In this document: piece by piece, positions 25,661 to 34,032 of the stretch | How the letters are laid out: each line of letters begins with the position of its first letter | Numbering within the stretch: position 1 is the stretch's first letter | Program-made: the position numbers and the translations under genes | The notes under the pieces: model-generated | What the model was told of the DNA's origin: nothing | The model's database searches: none | Seen by the model: the letters and a program-made list of their open reading frames with translations, nothing else | DNA from: Paenibacillus silagei | GTDB taxonomy: Bacteria; Bacillota; Bacilli; Paenibacillales; Paenibacillaceae | Length of the DNA: 64,000 nt | Assembly (NCBI RefSeq): GCF_017874735.1 | Contig: NZ_JAGGLV010000003.1 | Location: 124,001-188,000 of the forward strand | Direction of reading: 5' to 3'

Positions 25661-26196
25661 GAGTTGAGGGGACGGACAAAGATAAGATACCTAATAGATT
25701 AATTGACAGTCTTTATGAGAGAACGCAAAATATCAGAAATGATATTAATAAAGAAATTCAAAAAATAAGAAATTCTGACGAATACAAGAACCTTTCAAAT
25801 ACACAAAGAAAAAAACTTGATAGGAAACTAGATAATCTAACTTTTGGAAATGCCGCTGTAGCAGATGTGAATATTCCGGGTATTAAGAAAGAGTTTCAAG
25901 CACATAGTCAAATTCATTCCTCTGATGGCGTGGGAAGTAATGTTGGAGATTTAAGTTATTCCAAAGTTGATAAATCATTGGAAAGCTATGTCGATGATCA
26001 ATTTCCACGAATTAATGACACGGAGGCAAAGATTCTTGAGGATATTGCTTCTCAAATAAAAGACCCTAATGTTAAAGGTCAAATAGATTTATTTACTGAA
26101 CTAGATGCATGTCAAAGTTGCTCAAACTTAATTATGGAATTCAGACGTAAGTTCCCGAATATTCAGTTAAATGTTAATTCTAAAAGTATGAGATGA
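24640..26196 (+). CDS. 5'-truncated (orphan) toxin cassette with deaminase-like tip
   Basis: An open frame of 518 residues that lacks the ~200-residue N-terminal export domain and starts inside the shared backbone without a ribosome-binding site. It is therefore probably silent unless recombined. After the common MDGLEGG junction the tip differs from the first toxin. It shows AHSQIHS, DTEAKILEDIA and ELDACQSCSNLIMEF, that is an H/E pair and a Cys-x2-Cys pair as in zinc-dependent nucleic-acid deaminase toxins (BURPS668_1122-like group). GQIDLFTE supports this fold. A predicted immunity gene follows with the usual tight spacing. Confidence 0.72.
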   Translation: MTAVHAKAEEARQKLASLGVAKIYYEAGKDLSVHYKQPAVTACEYDPSITAGKVPLLHNEEYLLLLRLAMEKTAAGAYARSQLAAKRQEIQLAAVLKQVQEQIEAERRLNAPPLTLPDGTPITADNKENETTLDFYQAKVYVTNEYLTPMYTSYLGWLDNTYGLTKWESKVRQSGDVVLAFTEGLVKEVVMGVADTATFAFKLVVDPVKTTTEMKQQAQYLIDHPEVLVEAAKMAYHQFDEGTPEEKARMLGSVASILVPGFQVTKAGKVGKVLGEVEDAVSQAAKDALQGIKQKLPNLGPVMQTPEGFVFKIGEIPDTPALPKTPVQQRYMDGLEGGGGRVEGTDKDKIPNRLIDSLYERTQNIRNDINKEIQKIRNSDEYKNLSNTQRKKLDRKLDNLTFGNAAVADVNIPGIKKEFQAHSQIHSSDGVGSNVGDLSYSKVDKSLESYVDDQFPRINDTEAKILEDIASQIKDPNVKGQIDLFTELDACQSCSNLIMEFRRKFPNIQLNVNSKSMR

Positions 26197-26207
26197 GGAG
26201 TGATAGT

Positions 26208-26615
26208 ATGAACATTATGGGCTATGAAAGGATAAAAGATTCAGTAGTATTCGGCTTTGAGGAATATATAGATGAAGAGGGTTTAAATGTAGCACAGGCT
26301 TCAGCGAAAATTTTAGAAGAAGAATGGAGAAGAGTAAACGATAGTTCATTTACTAAAACATTATATTTTATTTCTATAGCCATTGAGAGTTTGAAATATA
26401 AAGAAATTGCTGATTTTATATATAACAAATTGGATATTTACCTAAAAAACGCTGTGTTTGAAGAAAACATAGATAAAAATGACATTGAAAAGCTATTGCA
26501 AGACATTCTAATTTGTAAAAATCTAATTTATAGTAAAGATGAATATAAAATTAGGGAAACAAGCTTTGCTACTAAGTCAAGAGTAGAATACATCTTAGGT
26601 TTGAAGGTTGATTAA
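26208..26615 (+). CDS. Putative immunity protein for the deaminase-like toxin
   Basis: A helical, acidic protein of 135 residues with no known catalytic motif. ATG 26208 is placed 6 nt after GAGGAGTG; the in-frame start at 26193 overlaps the toxin stop and has no better site. It directly follows the deaminase tip, so cognate immunity is the natural reading. It has its own good ribosome-binding site, so it could still be made if the region is transcribed. I do not recognise the family with certainty. Confidence 0.65.
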   Translation: MNIMGYERIKDSVVFGFEEYIDEEGLNVAQASAKILEEEWRRVNDSSFTKTLYFISIAIESLKYKEIADFIYNKLDIYLKNAVFEENIDKNDIEKLLQDILICKNLIYSKDEYKIRETSFATKSRVEYILGLKVD

Positions 26616-26744
26616 AGTTAGTGTTGTACAGTGGTTACTATGAACATAATCTTGTGGGGGCTACCCAGTGCCGAATTAACCTTCATTCAAGCAATAACAG
26701 TGGACTCAATTGAAGAATTGAAAGGATGGAAATAAACGCGGGAT

Positions 26745-26903
26745 ATTTTATTTCAAATCTTCGGAAATATTTTGATGTCATTTAATCCTGATATGGTGTT
26801 TGTGGAAAATGGTACGGATCATTTATTTAGGAAAGAGAATGATAATGTAATCGTAAATATAAACTTGGATCAATACCAGAAAAAGTATCTTTCAAAAAGC
26901 TAA
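26745..26903 (+). pseudogene. Remnant of an immunity gene related to 24000-24467
   Basis: Fifty-two codons in one frame, ending at TAA 26901-26903. They read FQIFGNILMSFNPDMVFVEN and then LDQYQKKYLSKS, closely matching residues ~95-145 of the immunity protein at 24000-24467 (FKIFGSILMAFNPDMVFVEN...LDQYQKKYLSN). There is no start codon or N-terminal part. It records a former, related toxin/immunity module at this spot. Confidence 0.8.
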
Positions 26904-27001
26904 ACATGGATGTAGATATTTTGAAAAGGTGGGCCAGTTGAAACTCCTCTTTTTACCCCAATTTAATAATTATTTGAGAAGCTTTGGAAAGGTAGACGAC
27001 A

Positions 27002-27135
27002 ATGGATTATGAATTATTTTTATATTCAACTTATGGTTAACCTTTGACTGTACATGGGATGAAGAAAATGGGGTTGGTGTACGTTTGATCAATGAAGAAG
27101 TGGCTAGGGTAGGATACCAAGATGTAGCACTTTAA
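27002..27135 (+). pseudogene. Remnant of a DUF6985-like immunity gene with a frameshift
   Basis: MDYELFLYSTYG is read from 27002 in one frame and LTFDCTWDEENGVGVRL with INEEVARVGYQDVAL from about 27037 in the next frame, to TAA 27133-27135. Joined, they give the usual C-terminal end of DUF6985 proteins, which occur among toxin immunity genes. The frameshift and missing N-terminal part mark it as a pseudogene. Confidence 0.65.
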
Positions 27136-27186
27136 GTGTTATTGTACTGATATAATGGGCAAGATTCCATTTGGGAAGTGATAAGT

Positions 27187-27468
27187 ATGAATAAGGAAAA
27201 ACTTTTTCAAATATTAGTAGACCCTAAGGCATCAGATGCGGAAAAAGATGATGCAGTGATTGAGTTGGGAGAAAGCTTTCAAGATGATGAGACGGTAGAG
27301 TTTTTAATTAATGTGTCAAACGAAAGCAACTGTGATGAAATGATTGCAGGAAGTTGCGGCGAGTCAATCGGTCAAATTTGGCTTGCGACACAAACCATAA
27401 ATTATGACATGTTGTCTCAGTTAAAAGGAATTGCCTTACAAGAGGCGCTATCTATAATTAAAGCGTAG
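27187..27468 (+). CDS. Small putative immunity protein (HEAT-like)
   Basis: A protein of 93 residues, acidic and helical, with AEKDDAVIELGESFQDDETVEFLINV resembling one or two HEAT-type repeats. ATG 27187 follows TGGGAAGTGATAAGT; ATG 27178 is too far upstream for that site. No toxin tip precedes it now, only decayed immunity remnants, so it looks like an orphan immunity gene kept after loss of its toxin. A strong terminator follows. Function is inferred from location. Confidence 0.55.
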   Translation: MNKEKLFQILVDPKASDAEKDDAVIELGESFQDDETVEFLINVSNESNCDEMIAGSCGESIGQIWLATQTINYDMLSQLKGIALQEALSIIKA

Positions 27469-27532
27469 CGCCCTGAAGTGGTACAAAACAAATTTGGAAT
27501 GGTTTCCTCAATAATTATAACTAAAGTACTTT

Positions 27533-27567
27533 GCCCTAAAGTTCATTTACTTTAGGGCTTTCTTTTT
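27533..27567 (+). terminator. Strong intrinsic terminator
   Basis: GCCCTAAAG (27533-27541) pairs perfectly with CTTTAGGGC (27550-27558), followed by TTTCTTTTT. It ends the orphan immunity gene and would also silence the cassette behind it. Confidence 0.85.
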
Positions 27568-27591
27568 CGGCGGGGGGTTACCCATTACCGA

Positions 27592-28974
27592 ATGAACCAA
27601 CCATTCAAGGTTCCGTTACTACATAACGAAGAATATTTGCTGCTCCTGCGGCTGGCGATGGAGAAGACCGCCGCAGGAGCGCATGCGCGGGACCAGCTTG
27701 CAGCCAAGCGGCAGGAAATCCAGCTCGCAGCGGCTCTTAAACAGGTTCAAGAGCAGATTGAAGCGCAGCGGAGATTGAACGGGCCGCCGCTTACCCTGCC
27801 GGATGGCATGCCAATTACCGCAGACAACAAGGAAAATGAGACCACGTTGGACTTTTATGTTAGGAAAGTCCATGTGCCGAGTGAATTTCAGGCTCCGATA
27901 CAAACTTTGTATAGCGGGTGGCTGGATGAGACTTACGGGCTTACGACAGTGGAGAGCCGAATACGCCAGTCGGGGGATGTGGTGCTGGCGTTTACCGAAG
28001 GATTGGTGAAAGAGATCGTCATGGGCGTGGCGGATACGGCTACTTTTGTCTTCAAGCTAGTTGTAGACCCGGTCAAGACTACCACAGAAATGAAGAATCA
28101 GGCGAAATATCTGATTGACCATCCAGAAGTGCTGGTGGAAGCGGCGAAGATGGCTTATCATCAGTTTGACGAAGGCACACCCGAAGAGAAAGCTGCGATG
28201 CTGGGTTCGGTTGCCTCCATCCTCGTCCCCGGACTACAAATCACCAAAGCAGGTAAAGTCCTAGGCGAGGTAGAAGACATCGTCAGCCAAGCGGCGAAGG
28301 ATGCCCTGCAAGGGATCAAGCAGAAGCTCCCGGCTATGAGTCCGCTGGGGCAGACGCCGGAAGGGTTTGTTTTCAAGATAGGAGAGATCCCCGATACTCC
28401 AGCCTTGCCGAAGACGCCGGTGCAGCAGCGGTATATGGATGGGTTGGAGGGTGGGGGCGGTAGAGTTGAGGGGACGGATAATTCTGATATTATTGTTAAA
28501 ATAGTTAAGGACGGAAATAAAACAAATTATAAGAATCCTGCTGGGAATGAGCTATCGTGGACTGATCAGCATCCTAGAAGTATTAATAATGATATTGATG
28601 CTAAGTTAAACAGTTCAGACCCGGGTAAGGCTACCGAGGCTAAAGTAGCTTCTTTTGTAAGAGAAAATAAGGAATCACAGGGTTTGGACAGCAAGTTAAA
28701 AAGGCAGATAATAGTTTAGCTGGTGATTTAGATGTTGTTACTAAAGATGAGATTATTGAAGTTAAAAAATCAATAAAGGCAATAACAGATGTAGAACAGT
28801 TTGATAAATATATAAACCCAAATAACGGTAGTTATTTCAATCCCGGTCAGAAGAAAGTTATTTTGTATATTGACAAACTTACATCCAAATGATTTAAAAA
28901 AATTACAGGAGATTAAATCTAAGGGCGTTACTATTGTTAATTCCCTGGATGAACTTAAGGAGGCGTTAAAATAA
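27592..28974 (+). pseudogene. 5'-truncated, frameshifted toxin cassette with nuclease-like tip
   Basis: The third backbone copy starts at codons for KVPLLHNEEY, shorter than copy B, and runs to the common MDGLEGG junction (about 28450). The tip then reads TEAKVASFVRENKESQGL and stops early at TAG 28717-28719. A one-base loss in an A-run near 28697-28702 restores ADNSLAGDLDVVT and DEIIEVKKSIKAI. A second shift near 28876-28879 restores LHPNDLKKLQEIKSKGV up to TAA 28972-28974. The E...D...E-x-K pattern suggests a PD-(D/E)XK restriction-enzyme-like nuclease domain. With two frameshifts and no start region it is not functional as it stands. Confidence 0.75.
27608..28460 (+). repeat. Shared toxin-backbone repeat, copy C
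   Basis: About 0.85 kb similar to the 3' part of copies A and B. It has diverged around 27858-27960 (VRKVHVPSEFQAPIQT in place of QAKVYVPNEYLTPMYT) but is nearly identical at the right edge. Confidence 0.8.
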
Positions 28975-28975
28975 A

Positions 28976-29473
28976 ATGGGTACTTCGGCAGTTATTTTGA
29001 CAATAAAAGAAGAATATTCACCTGAGAAATTGTTATCAGATACAATAGTCTCAGTATTCCATGCTAATGCAACTCTATATTTTCATAATAATAAAAATTA
29101 TTCAGATAATGGGGAATTTTCGTATACTACATTGAACATTAATAACAATTCATTTGCAGAGAAAAGTGAACAATCATTTATTTTTTCAGTTCACGCTATT
29201 AACAGTCCAAGTATTGATTTTTACTATCATGAAGATTTGGAACTGGATTCTAATTTATCATTATGTCAAGTTGGTCATATTGAAGATATTTATGGTGTTC
29301 AAAAATTAATTTTTAATTTTATTTATGAATACCTCAGATTGAATCCTGACAATTACTTTTGGGTTACAGATTATGATTGGGTTTATAGCTGGGGGGACAT
29401 GAAAAAAATGAAATCTTTACCGTATGATCCGGATTGGTGTTATATAGATCCAAGGTTGATTGATTTACCTTGA
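28976..29473 (+). CDS. Putative immunity protein for the nuclease-like cassette
   Basis: A protein of 165 residues, AT-rich, rich in aromatic and acidic residues (NYFWVTDYDWVYSWGDMKK). ATG 28976 follows AAGGAGGCG, which is embedded in the end of the broken toxin frame. It is intact although its toxin is frameshifted, a common state in which immunity to siblings is kept. I do not recognise the family; the role rests on its position. Confidence 0.62.
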   Translation: MGTSAVILTIKEEYSPEKLLSDTIVSVFHANATLYFHNNKNYSDNGEFSYTTLNINNNSFAEKSEQSFIFSVHAINSPSIDFYYHEDLELDSNLSLCQVGHIEDIYGVQKLIFNFIYEYLRLNPDNYFWVTDYDWVYSWGDMKKMKSLPYDPDWCYIDPRLIDLP

Positions 29474-29806
29474 AATATTCAGCCACCTAGTAATTTCCCA
29501 GATGGTTTGGGGTTTGGCGAGTAAATACAACAAGACGAAGATAAGAAATGCTACTTGATACCAAGGAAATTAGGCATATTAAAGAAATCAATCACGCTAA
29601 TAACGCTTTTAAGTTCCATAGTACAGGTCAATTGTGGTCAGAATCTGCCATAGTTGATCTTTTTTTATTCTTGGCTAATCTCAATGATCACTTTCATAGA
29701 ATCAACTATCTTTTCCGTAGAAATAGCTCTTAAAGAGTGCTCTGCATTAAACCTATAATGAGTGTGTATCGCAGTGAGGGGAGGGCGGGAAAGGGATCTC
29801 AACAGT
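29474..29806. other. Gene-free stretch after the toxin array
   Basis: No supported gene. Short frames exist (for example 29548-29733) but have no ribosome-binding site or recognisable domain. The stretch is probably more eroded toxin/immunity debris grading into the glucanase promoter region. Confidence 0.4.
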
Positions 29807-29820
29807 TGTAATCGCTATCA
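29807..29820. promoter_or_regulatory. cre box (CcpA site) upstream of the glucanase
   Basis: TGTAATCGCTATCA matches the catabolite-responsive element consensus TGWAANCGNTNWCA at every defined position. It lies 58 nt upstream of the start codon of the secreted glucanase, where CcpA binding would give carbon catabolite repression. Confidence 0.75.
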
Positions 29821-29877
29821 TTAGAGCGCTGTGAATATCACTGTGTGTCGTTCCACATCAGATTAAGGAGGAATAGA

Positions 29878-32800
29878 ATGCGCAACAAGTATGTTACATG
29901 GTCGCTTGTAGTTACGCTGCTTATCTCAACGCTATTCATGGCGGCTGGACCGCTTACCCGTTCGTCGGCAGCGGGCGGACCGAATCTGGTACTTAACAAA
30001 ACCATTACCGCCAGCGGGCAATCCCAGAATTATACGCCGGATAACGTTAAGGACAGTAATCAGAATACGTATTGGGAGAGCGCAAATGATGCTTTTCCCC
30101 AGTGGATTCAGGTCGATCTGGGTACGCTCACCAGTATAGACCAGCTTGTGCTGAAGCTTCCGGTAACCTGGGAGACCCGGACGCAGACGCTGGCTGTTCA
30201 GGGAAGTACGAACGGCTCTACCTTCACGGATATCGTTGCTTCGGCCGCATATGTCTTCAACCCTGCGGTAGCGAACAACAGTGTCACGGTGAACTTCAAT
30301 GCTGCCAGCACTCGTTATGTCCGTCTGCTGTTCAGCGCGAATACTGCATGGCCTGCGGGCCAATTGTCCGAGCTAGAGATCTACGGTGCGAGCAGCGCAA
30401 CGCCTGCGCCTACTGCCAGCCCGGTTCCAGCCGGTACCTATGAAGCGGAAGACGCTACACTCTCCGGGGGCGCAAAAGTGAACACGGACCATGCCGGATA
30501 CTCCGGCACAGGCTTTGTGGACAACTATCTGGCCCAAGGTCCGGCTACCACTTTCTCGGTCAATGTGCCTGCGGCGGGTACACGGAACGTTACGCTGAAG
30601 TATGCCAATGCAAACGGAAGCGACAAATCGATCAGTATCTACGTGAACGGAGTTAAGCAGCGCCAGGCCACCTTGCCTAACCTGGCGAACTGGGATACCT
30701 GGAGTACGAAGGCTGAAGCCCTCCAGCTGAATGCTGGCAGTAACAGCATTGCTTACAAATACGATGCGGGGGATACGGGCAATGTCAATTTGGATCTAAT
30801 TACGGTAGCAGCTGCAATCATCGCTACGCCCGTACCTTCACCTACAGTAGCTCCAACAGCTGTACCTACAGCAACCCCGGTATCTACTCCGGTCTCTACC
30901 GCTACAGCGGTGCCAACTTCTACACCTGCTCCATCTGCTACACCAACACCAGTGCCGACAACCTCCCCAACGCCTACAGTCACACCAACTCCAACGGCGA
31001 CAGCTTCTCCTGGTGGCAATATTGCGCTTGGTAAAACGATCAGCGCCTCCTCCAGCACGCAGAATTTCGTTGCCGCGAATGCCAACGATAACAACACGAC
31101 TACTTACTGGGAAGGCAGCGGGAATCCAAGCGGCCTTACGCTCGACCTTGGAGCCAATCATAATATCACTTCCATTGTGCTGAAGCTGAATCCGGCTGCC
31201 GAATGGGCAACCCGGACCCAGAATATTCAAGTCCTGGGACACAATCAGAATACGACAACCTTCAGTAGCCTCGTTTCAGCTCAGACCTATACTTTCAGTC
31301 CGTCTTCGGGCAACACGGTGACCATTCCCGTGACAGCAACTGTTAAGCGGCTGCAGCTTAATATCACTGCCAACTCCGGTGCGCCAGCCGGACAGATCGC
31401 TGAGTTCCAGGTATACGGCACACCGGCAGCGAACCCTGATCTGACGATTACAGGCATGAGCTGGACTCCTGCTTCTCCGGTGGAGACAGGCAGTGTAACT
31501 CTGAATGCAGCGGTAAAAAACATTGGCAATGCCGCAGCAGCAGCGACGACTGTCAATTTCTATCTGAACAACGAACTGGCCGGTTCGGCTGCGGTACCAG
31601 CCTTGGCCGCAGGTGCTTCAGCTACGGTCTCCTTGAATGCAGGGACGCTAACAGCCGGAACTTATCCGCTGAGTGCCAAGGTAGATGAGGCGGGCCAGAT
31701 TATTGAGCAGAACGAAAGCAACAACAGCTATACGAATTCTTCGCCGCTGGTGATTGCTCCAGTCTCCAGCTCCGACCTTGTCGGTACGACCTCCTGGTCA
31801 CCGGGAACACCGGCTGCGGGGAGTAACGTGGCCTTCACTGTCAGTCTCAAAAATCAAGGCAACCTGGCTTCCGCAGGCGGTGCCCATGGAATAACTGTAG
31901 CCTTGAAGAATGCCGCAGGCTCCACTGTGCAAACCTACACCGGCTCCTACACCGGCGTAATTGCTGCCGGGGCTTCGGTTCAAGTGTCTCTCCCTGGCAC
32001 CTGGAGCGCAGTGAACGGAAGTTACACCGTCACTACGACCATTGCAGCAGATGCCAATGAGGTAACAACCAAGCAGGCCAACAACGTGAACACTGTGAAT
32101 CTGGTAGTGTACGCCTTGCGCGGAGCAAGCGTTCCCTACAGCCGGTATGATACAGAGGATGCAACCCGCGGCGGCTCGGCAGCGCTGAGATCCGCACCGA
32201 ATTTCGATCAGGCGCTGATTGCCTCCGAAGCTTCGGGACAGAGTTATGTGGCCTTACCGTCTAACGGAGCATTTGCACAGTGGACAGTGAGAGCGGGGCA
32301 AGGCGGTGCCGGAGTCACCATGAGATTCACGATGCCGGATTCGGCAGACGGAATGGGTCTTACCGGTGCGCTTGACGTATATGTGAATGGAACCAAGGCC
32401 AAGACCATTCCGCTCACCTCCTATTATGCATGGCAATACTTTTCTGGAGATCAGCCGGGAGATGCGCCAAGTGCTGGACGTCCGCTATTCCGGTTCGATG
32501 AAGTTCACTGGAAGATGGACACCCCTCTGCAGCCCGGAGACACCATCCGTATTCAGAAGAGTAACGGGGACAGCCTTGAGTATGGCGTAGACTTCCTGGA
32601 AATCGAGCCAGTACCGGCGGCAATTGCCCGTCCGGCCAACTCGGTGTCGGTCACCGATTACGGCGCAGTGGCAGGAGACGGACAGGACGACCTGGCCGCC
32701 TTCAACAGTGCGGTTACAGCCGCCGTCACCAGCGGAAAATCTCTCTATATTCCGGCTGGAACTTTTAATCTGAGCAGCATGTGGGTCATCGGATCGGTCA

Positions 32801-33822
32801 GCAATATGATCAACAACTTCACGGTCACCGGTGCAGGCTATTGGCACACCAATCTGCAATTTACAAATCCCAATGCAGCTGGCGGGGGCATTTCCTTCCG
32901 TATCCTGGGCAAGCTGGATTTCAGCAATGTCTATATGAACTCGAATCTGCGGTCCCGGTACAACCAGAATGCCATCTATAAAGGCCTGATGGATAACTTC
33001 GGCAATAATTCAGTCATTCATAACGTATGGATTGAGCATTTTGAGTGCGGCATGTGGGTAGGGGATTATGCGCGGACGCCGGCGATTTTTGCGAACAATC
33101 TGCTTGTAGAGAACAGCCGCATCCGCAACAATCTGGCGGACGGCATCAACTTCTCCCAGGGGACCAGCAATTCTACCGTCCGCAATTCCAATGTGCGCAA
33201 TAACGGGGACGACGGACTGGCTGTCTGGCCGAGCAATACGTTCGGGGCGCCGGATGGGGTGAATAACACTTTTTCGTACAATACGATTGAGAATAACTGG
33301 CGTGCCGGCGCTATCGGCATCTTCGGGGGCAGTGGTCACAAGGCGGATCACAACTACATTATCGACACGGTGGGCGGCTCCGGTATCCGGCTGAATACGA
33401 CCTTCCCGGGGGCGCATTTCAACAGCAATACGGGGATGATTTTCTCGGATACGACGATTATTAACAGCGGCACCAGCCGTGACTTGTATGACGGGGAGCG
33501 CGGCGCGATTGATCTCGAAGCTTCCAGTGATCCGATCAAGAATGTAACCTTCACCAACATTGATATCATCAACACCCAGCGGGATGCGATCCAGTTCGGA
33601 TACGGTGGCGGCTTCTCGGGTATCGTATTCAACAACATCAACATCAACGGCACAGGTCTCGATGGAGTGACAACGTCCAGATTCTCCGGCGCCCATAAGG
33701 GAGCGGCAATCTACACGTATACCGGCAACGGTTCGGCTACCTTCAACAACCTGACGACCAGCAATATTGCATATCCAAGCCTTTATTATATTCAGAGCGG
33801 ATTTGGGCTGTTGATTCAGTAG
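29878..33822 (+). CDS. Secreted multidomain GH87 alpha-1,3-glucanase
   Basis: A protein of 1314 residues that should hydrolyse alpha-1,3-glucan (fungal cell wall, mutan). A signal peptide occupies residues ~1-32. Then come a discoidin (F5/8C) domain (~35-170), a CBM6/35-like domain (YEAEDATLSGG..., ~185-310), a Thr/Pro-rich linker (~315-378), a second discoidin domain (~380-510) and two CARDB-like modules (~515-735). A further module starting RYDTEDATRGGSAALR and a right-handed beta-helix catalytic region (from SVTDYGAVAGDGQDD, ~915, to the end) finish it. This order matches Agl-KA-type enzymes of Bacillus/Paenibacillus. ATG 29878 follows AAGGAGGAA. A perfect cre box precedes the gene and a terminator follows it. 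Confidence 0.88.
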   Translation: MRNKYVTWSLVVTLLISTLFMAAGPLTRSSAAGGPNLVLNKTITASGQSQNYTPDNVKDSNQNTYWESANDAFPQWIQVDLGTLTSIDQLVLKLPVTWETRTQTLAVQGSTNGSTFTDIVASAAYVFNPAVANNSVTVNFNAASTRYVRLLFSANTAWPAGQLSELEIYGASSATPAPTASPVPAGTYEAEDATLSGGAKVNTDHAGYSGTGFVDNYLAQGPATTFSVNVPAAGTRNVTLKYANANGSDKSISIYVNGVKQRQATLPNLANWDTWSTKAEALQLNAGSNSIAYKYDAGDTGNVNLDLITVAAAIIATPVPSPTVAPTAVPTATPVSTPVSTATAVPTSTPAPSATPTPVPTTSPTPTVTPTPTATASPGGNIALGKTISASSSTQNFVAANANDNNTTTYWEGSGNPSGLTLDLGANHNITSIVLKLNPAAEWATRTQNIQVLGHNQNTTTFSSLVSAQTYTFSPSSGNTVTIPVTATVKRLQLNITANSGAPAGQIAEFQVYGTPAANPDLTITGMSWTPASPVETGSVTLNAAVKNIGNAAAAATTVNFYLNNELAGSAAVPALAAGASATVSLNAGTLTAGTYPLSAKVDEAGQIIEQNESNNSYTNSSPLVIAPVSSSDLVGTTSWSPGTPAAGSNVAFTVSLKNQGNLASAGGAHGITVALKNAAGSTVQTYTGSYTGVIAAGASVQVSLPGTWSAVNGSYTVTTTIAADANEVTTKQANNVNTVNLVVYALRGASVPYSRYDTEDATRGGSAALRSAPNFDQALIASEASGQSYVALPSNGAFAQWTVRAGQGGAGVTMRFTMPDSADGMGLTGALDVYVNGTKAKTIPLTSYYAWQYFSGDQPGDAPSAGRPLFRFDEVHWKMDTPLQPGDTIRIQKSNGDSLEYGVDFLEIEPVPAAIARPANSVSVTDYGAVAGDGQDDLAAFNSAVTAAVTSGKSLYIPAGTFNLSSMWVIGSVSNMINNFTVTGAGYWHTNLQFTNPNAAGGGISFRILGKLDFSNVYMNSNLRSRYNQNAIYKGLMDNFGNNSVIHNVWIEHFECGMWVGDYARTPAIFANNLLVENSRIRNNLADGINFSQGTSNSTVRNSNVRNNGDDGLAVWPSNTFGAPDGVNNTFSYNTIENNWRAGAIGIFGGSGHKADHNYIIDTVGGSGIRLNTTFPGAHFNSNTGMIFSDTTIINSGTSRDLYDGERGAIDLEASSDPIKNVTFTNIDIINTQRDAIQFGYGGGFSGIVFNNININGTGLDGVTTSRFSGAHKGAAIYTYTGNGSATFNNLTTSNIAYPSLYYIQSGFGLLIQ

Positions 33823-33838
33823 CCTAGAGATAGACAGG

Positions 33839-33867
33839 GAGGGGCCGTGGAGGCTCCTCTTTTTTTG
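33839..33867 (+). terminator. Terminator of the glucanase gene
   Basis: GAGGGGCC (33839-33846) pairs with GGCTCCTC (33852-33859, one G-T wobble), followed by a run of eight T. Confidence 0.85.
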
Positions 33868-33897
33868 GTTTTAGCCAGTTGAGTGCGTGAAACGCGC

Positions 33898-33935
33898 GAA
33901 ATCAGGACCACCCGTCCAACGGTGGTCCTGATTTC
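33898..33935. repeat. Perfect 15-bp inverted repeat
   Basis: GAAATCAGGACCACC (33898-33912) and GGTGGTCCTGATTTC (33921-33935) with an 8-nt loop. It lies at the boundary between host-like DNA and the AT-rich island. There is no clear T tract, so it may be a structured repeat and not a terminator. Confidence 0.6.
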
Positions 33936-34032
33936 TGTTATTAAGAAAGTCCCTGTGCGCGTAGACTACGGCAGACGCAAAGGATTGCCTGCTAGTGTTC
34001 TTACTTTGAGTGGTCTGTTCTTTCCAGCAAGA

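Noticed and set aside
29548..29733. A 61-codon open frame before the glucanase gene.
   Set aside because: No ribosome-binding site, no recognisable domain, and it sits among eroded sequence.
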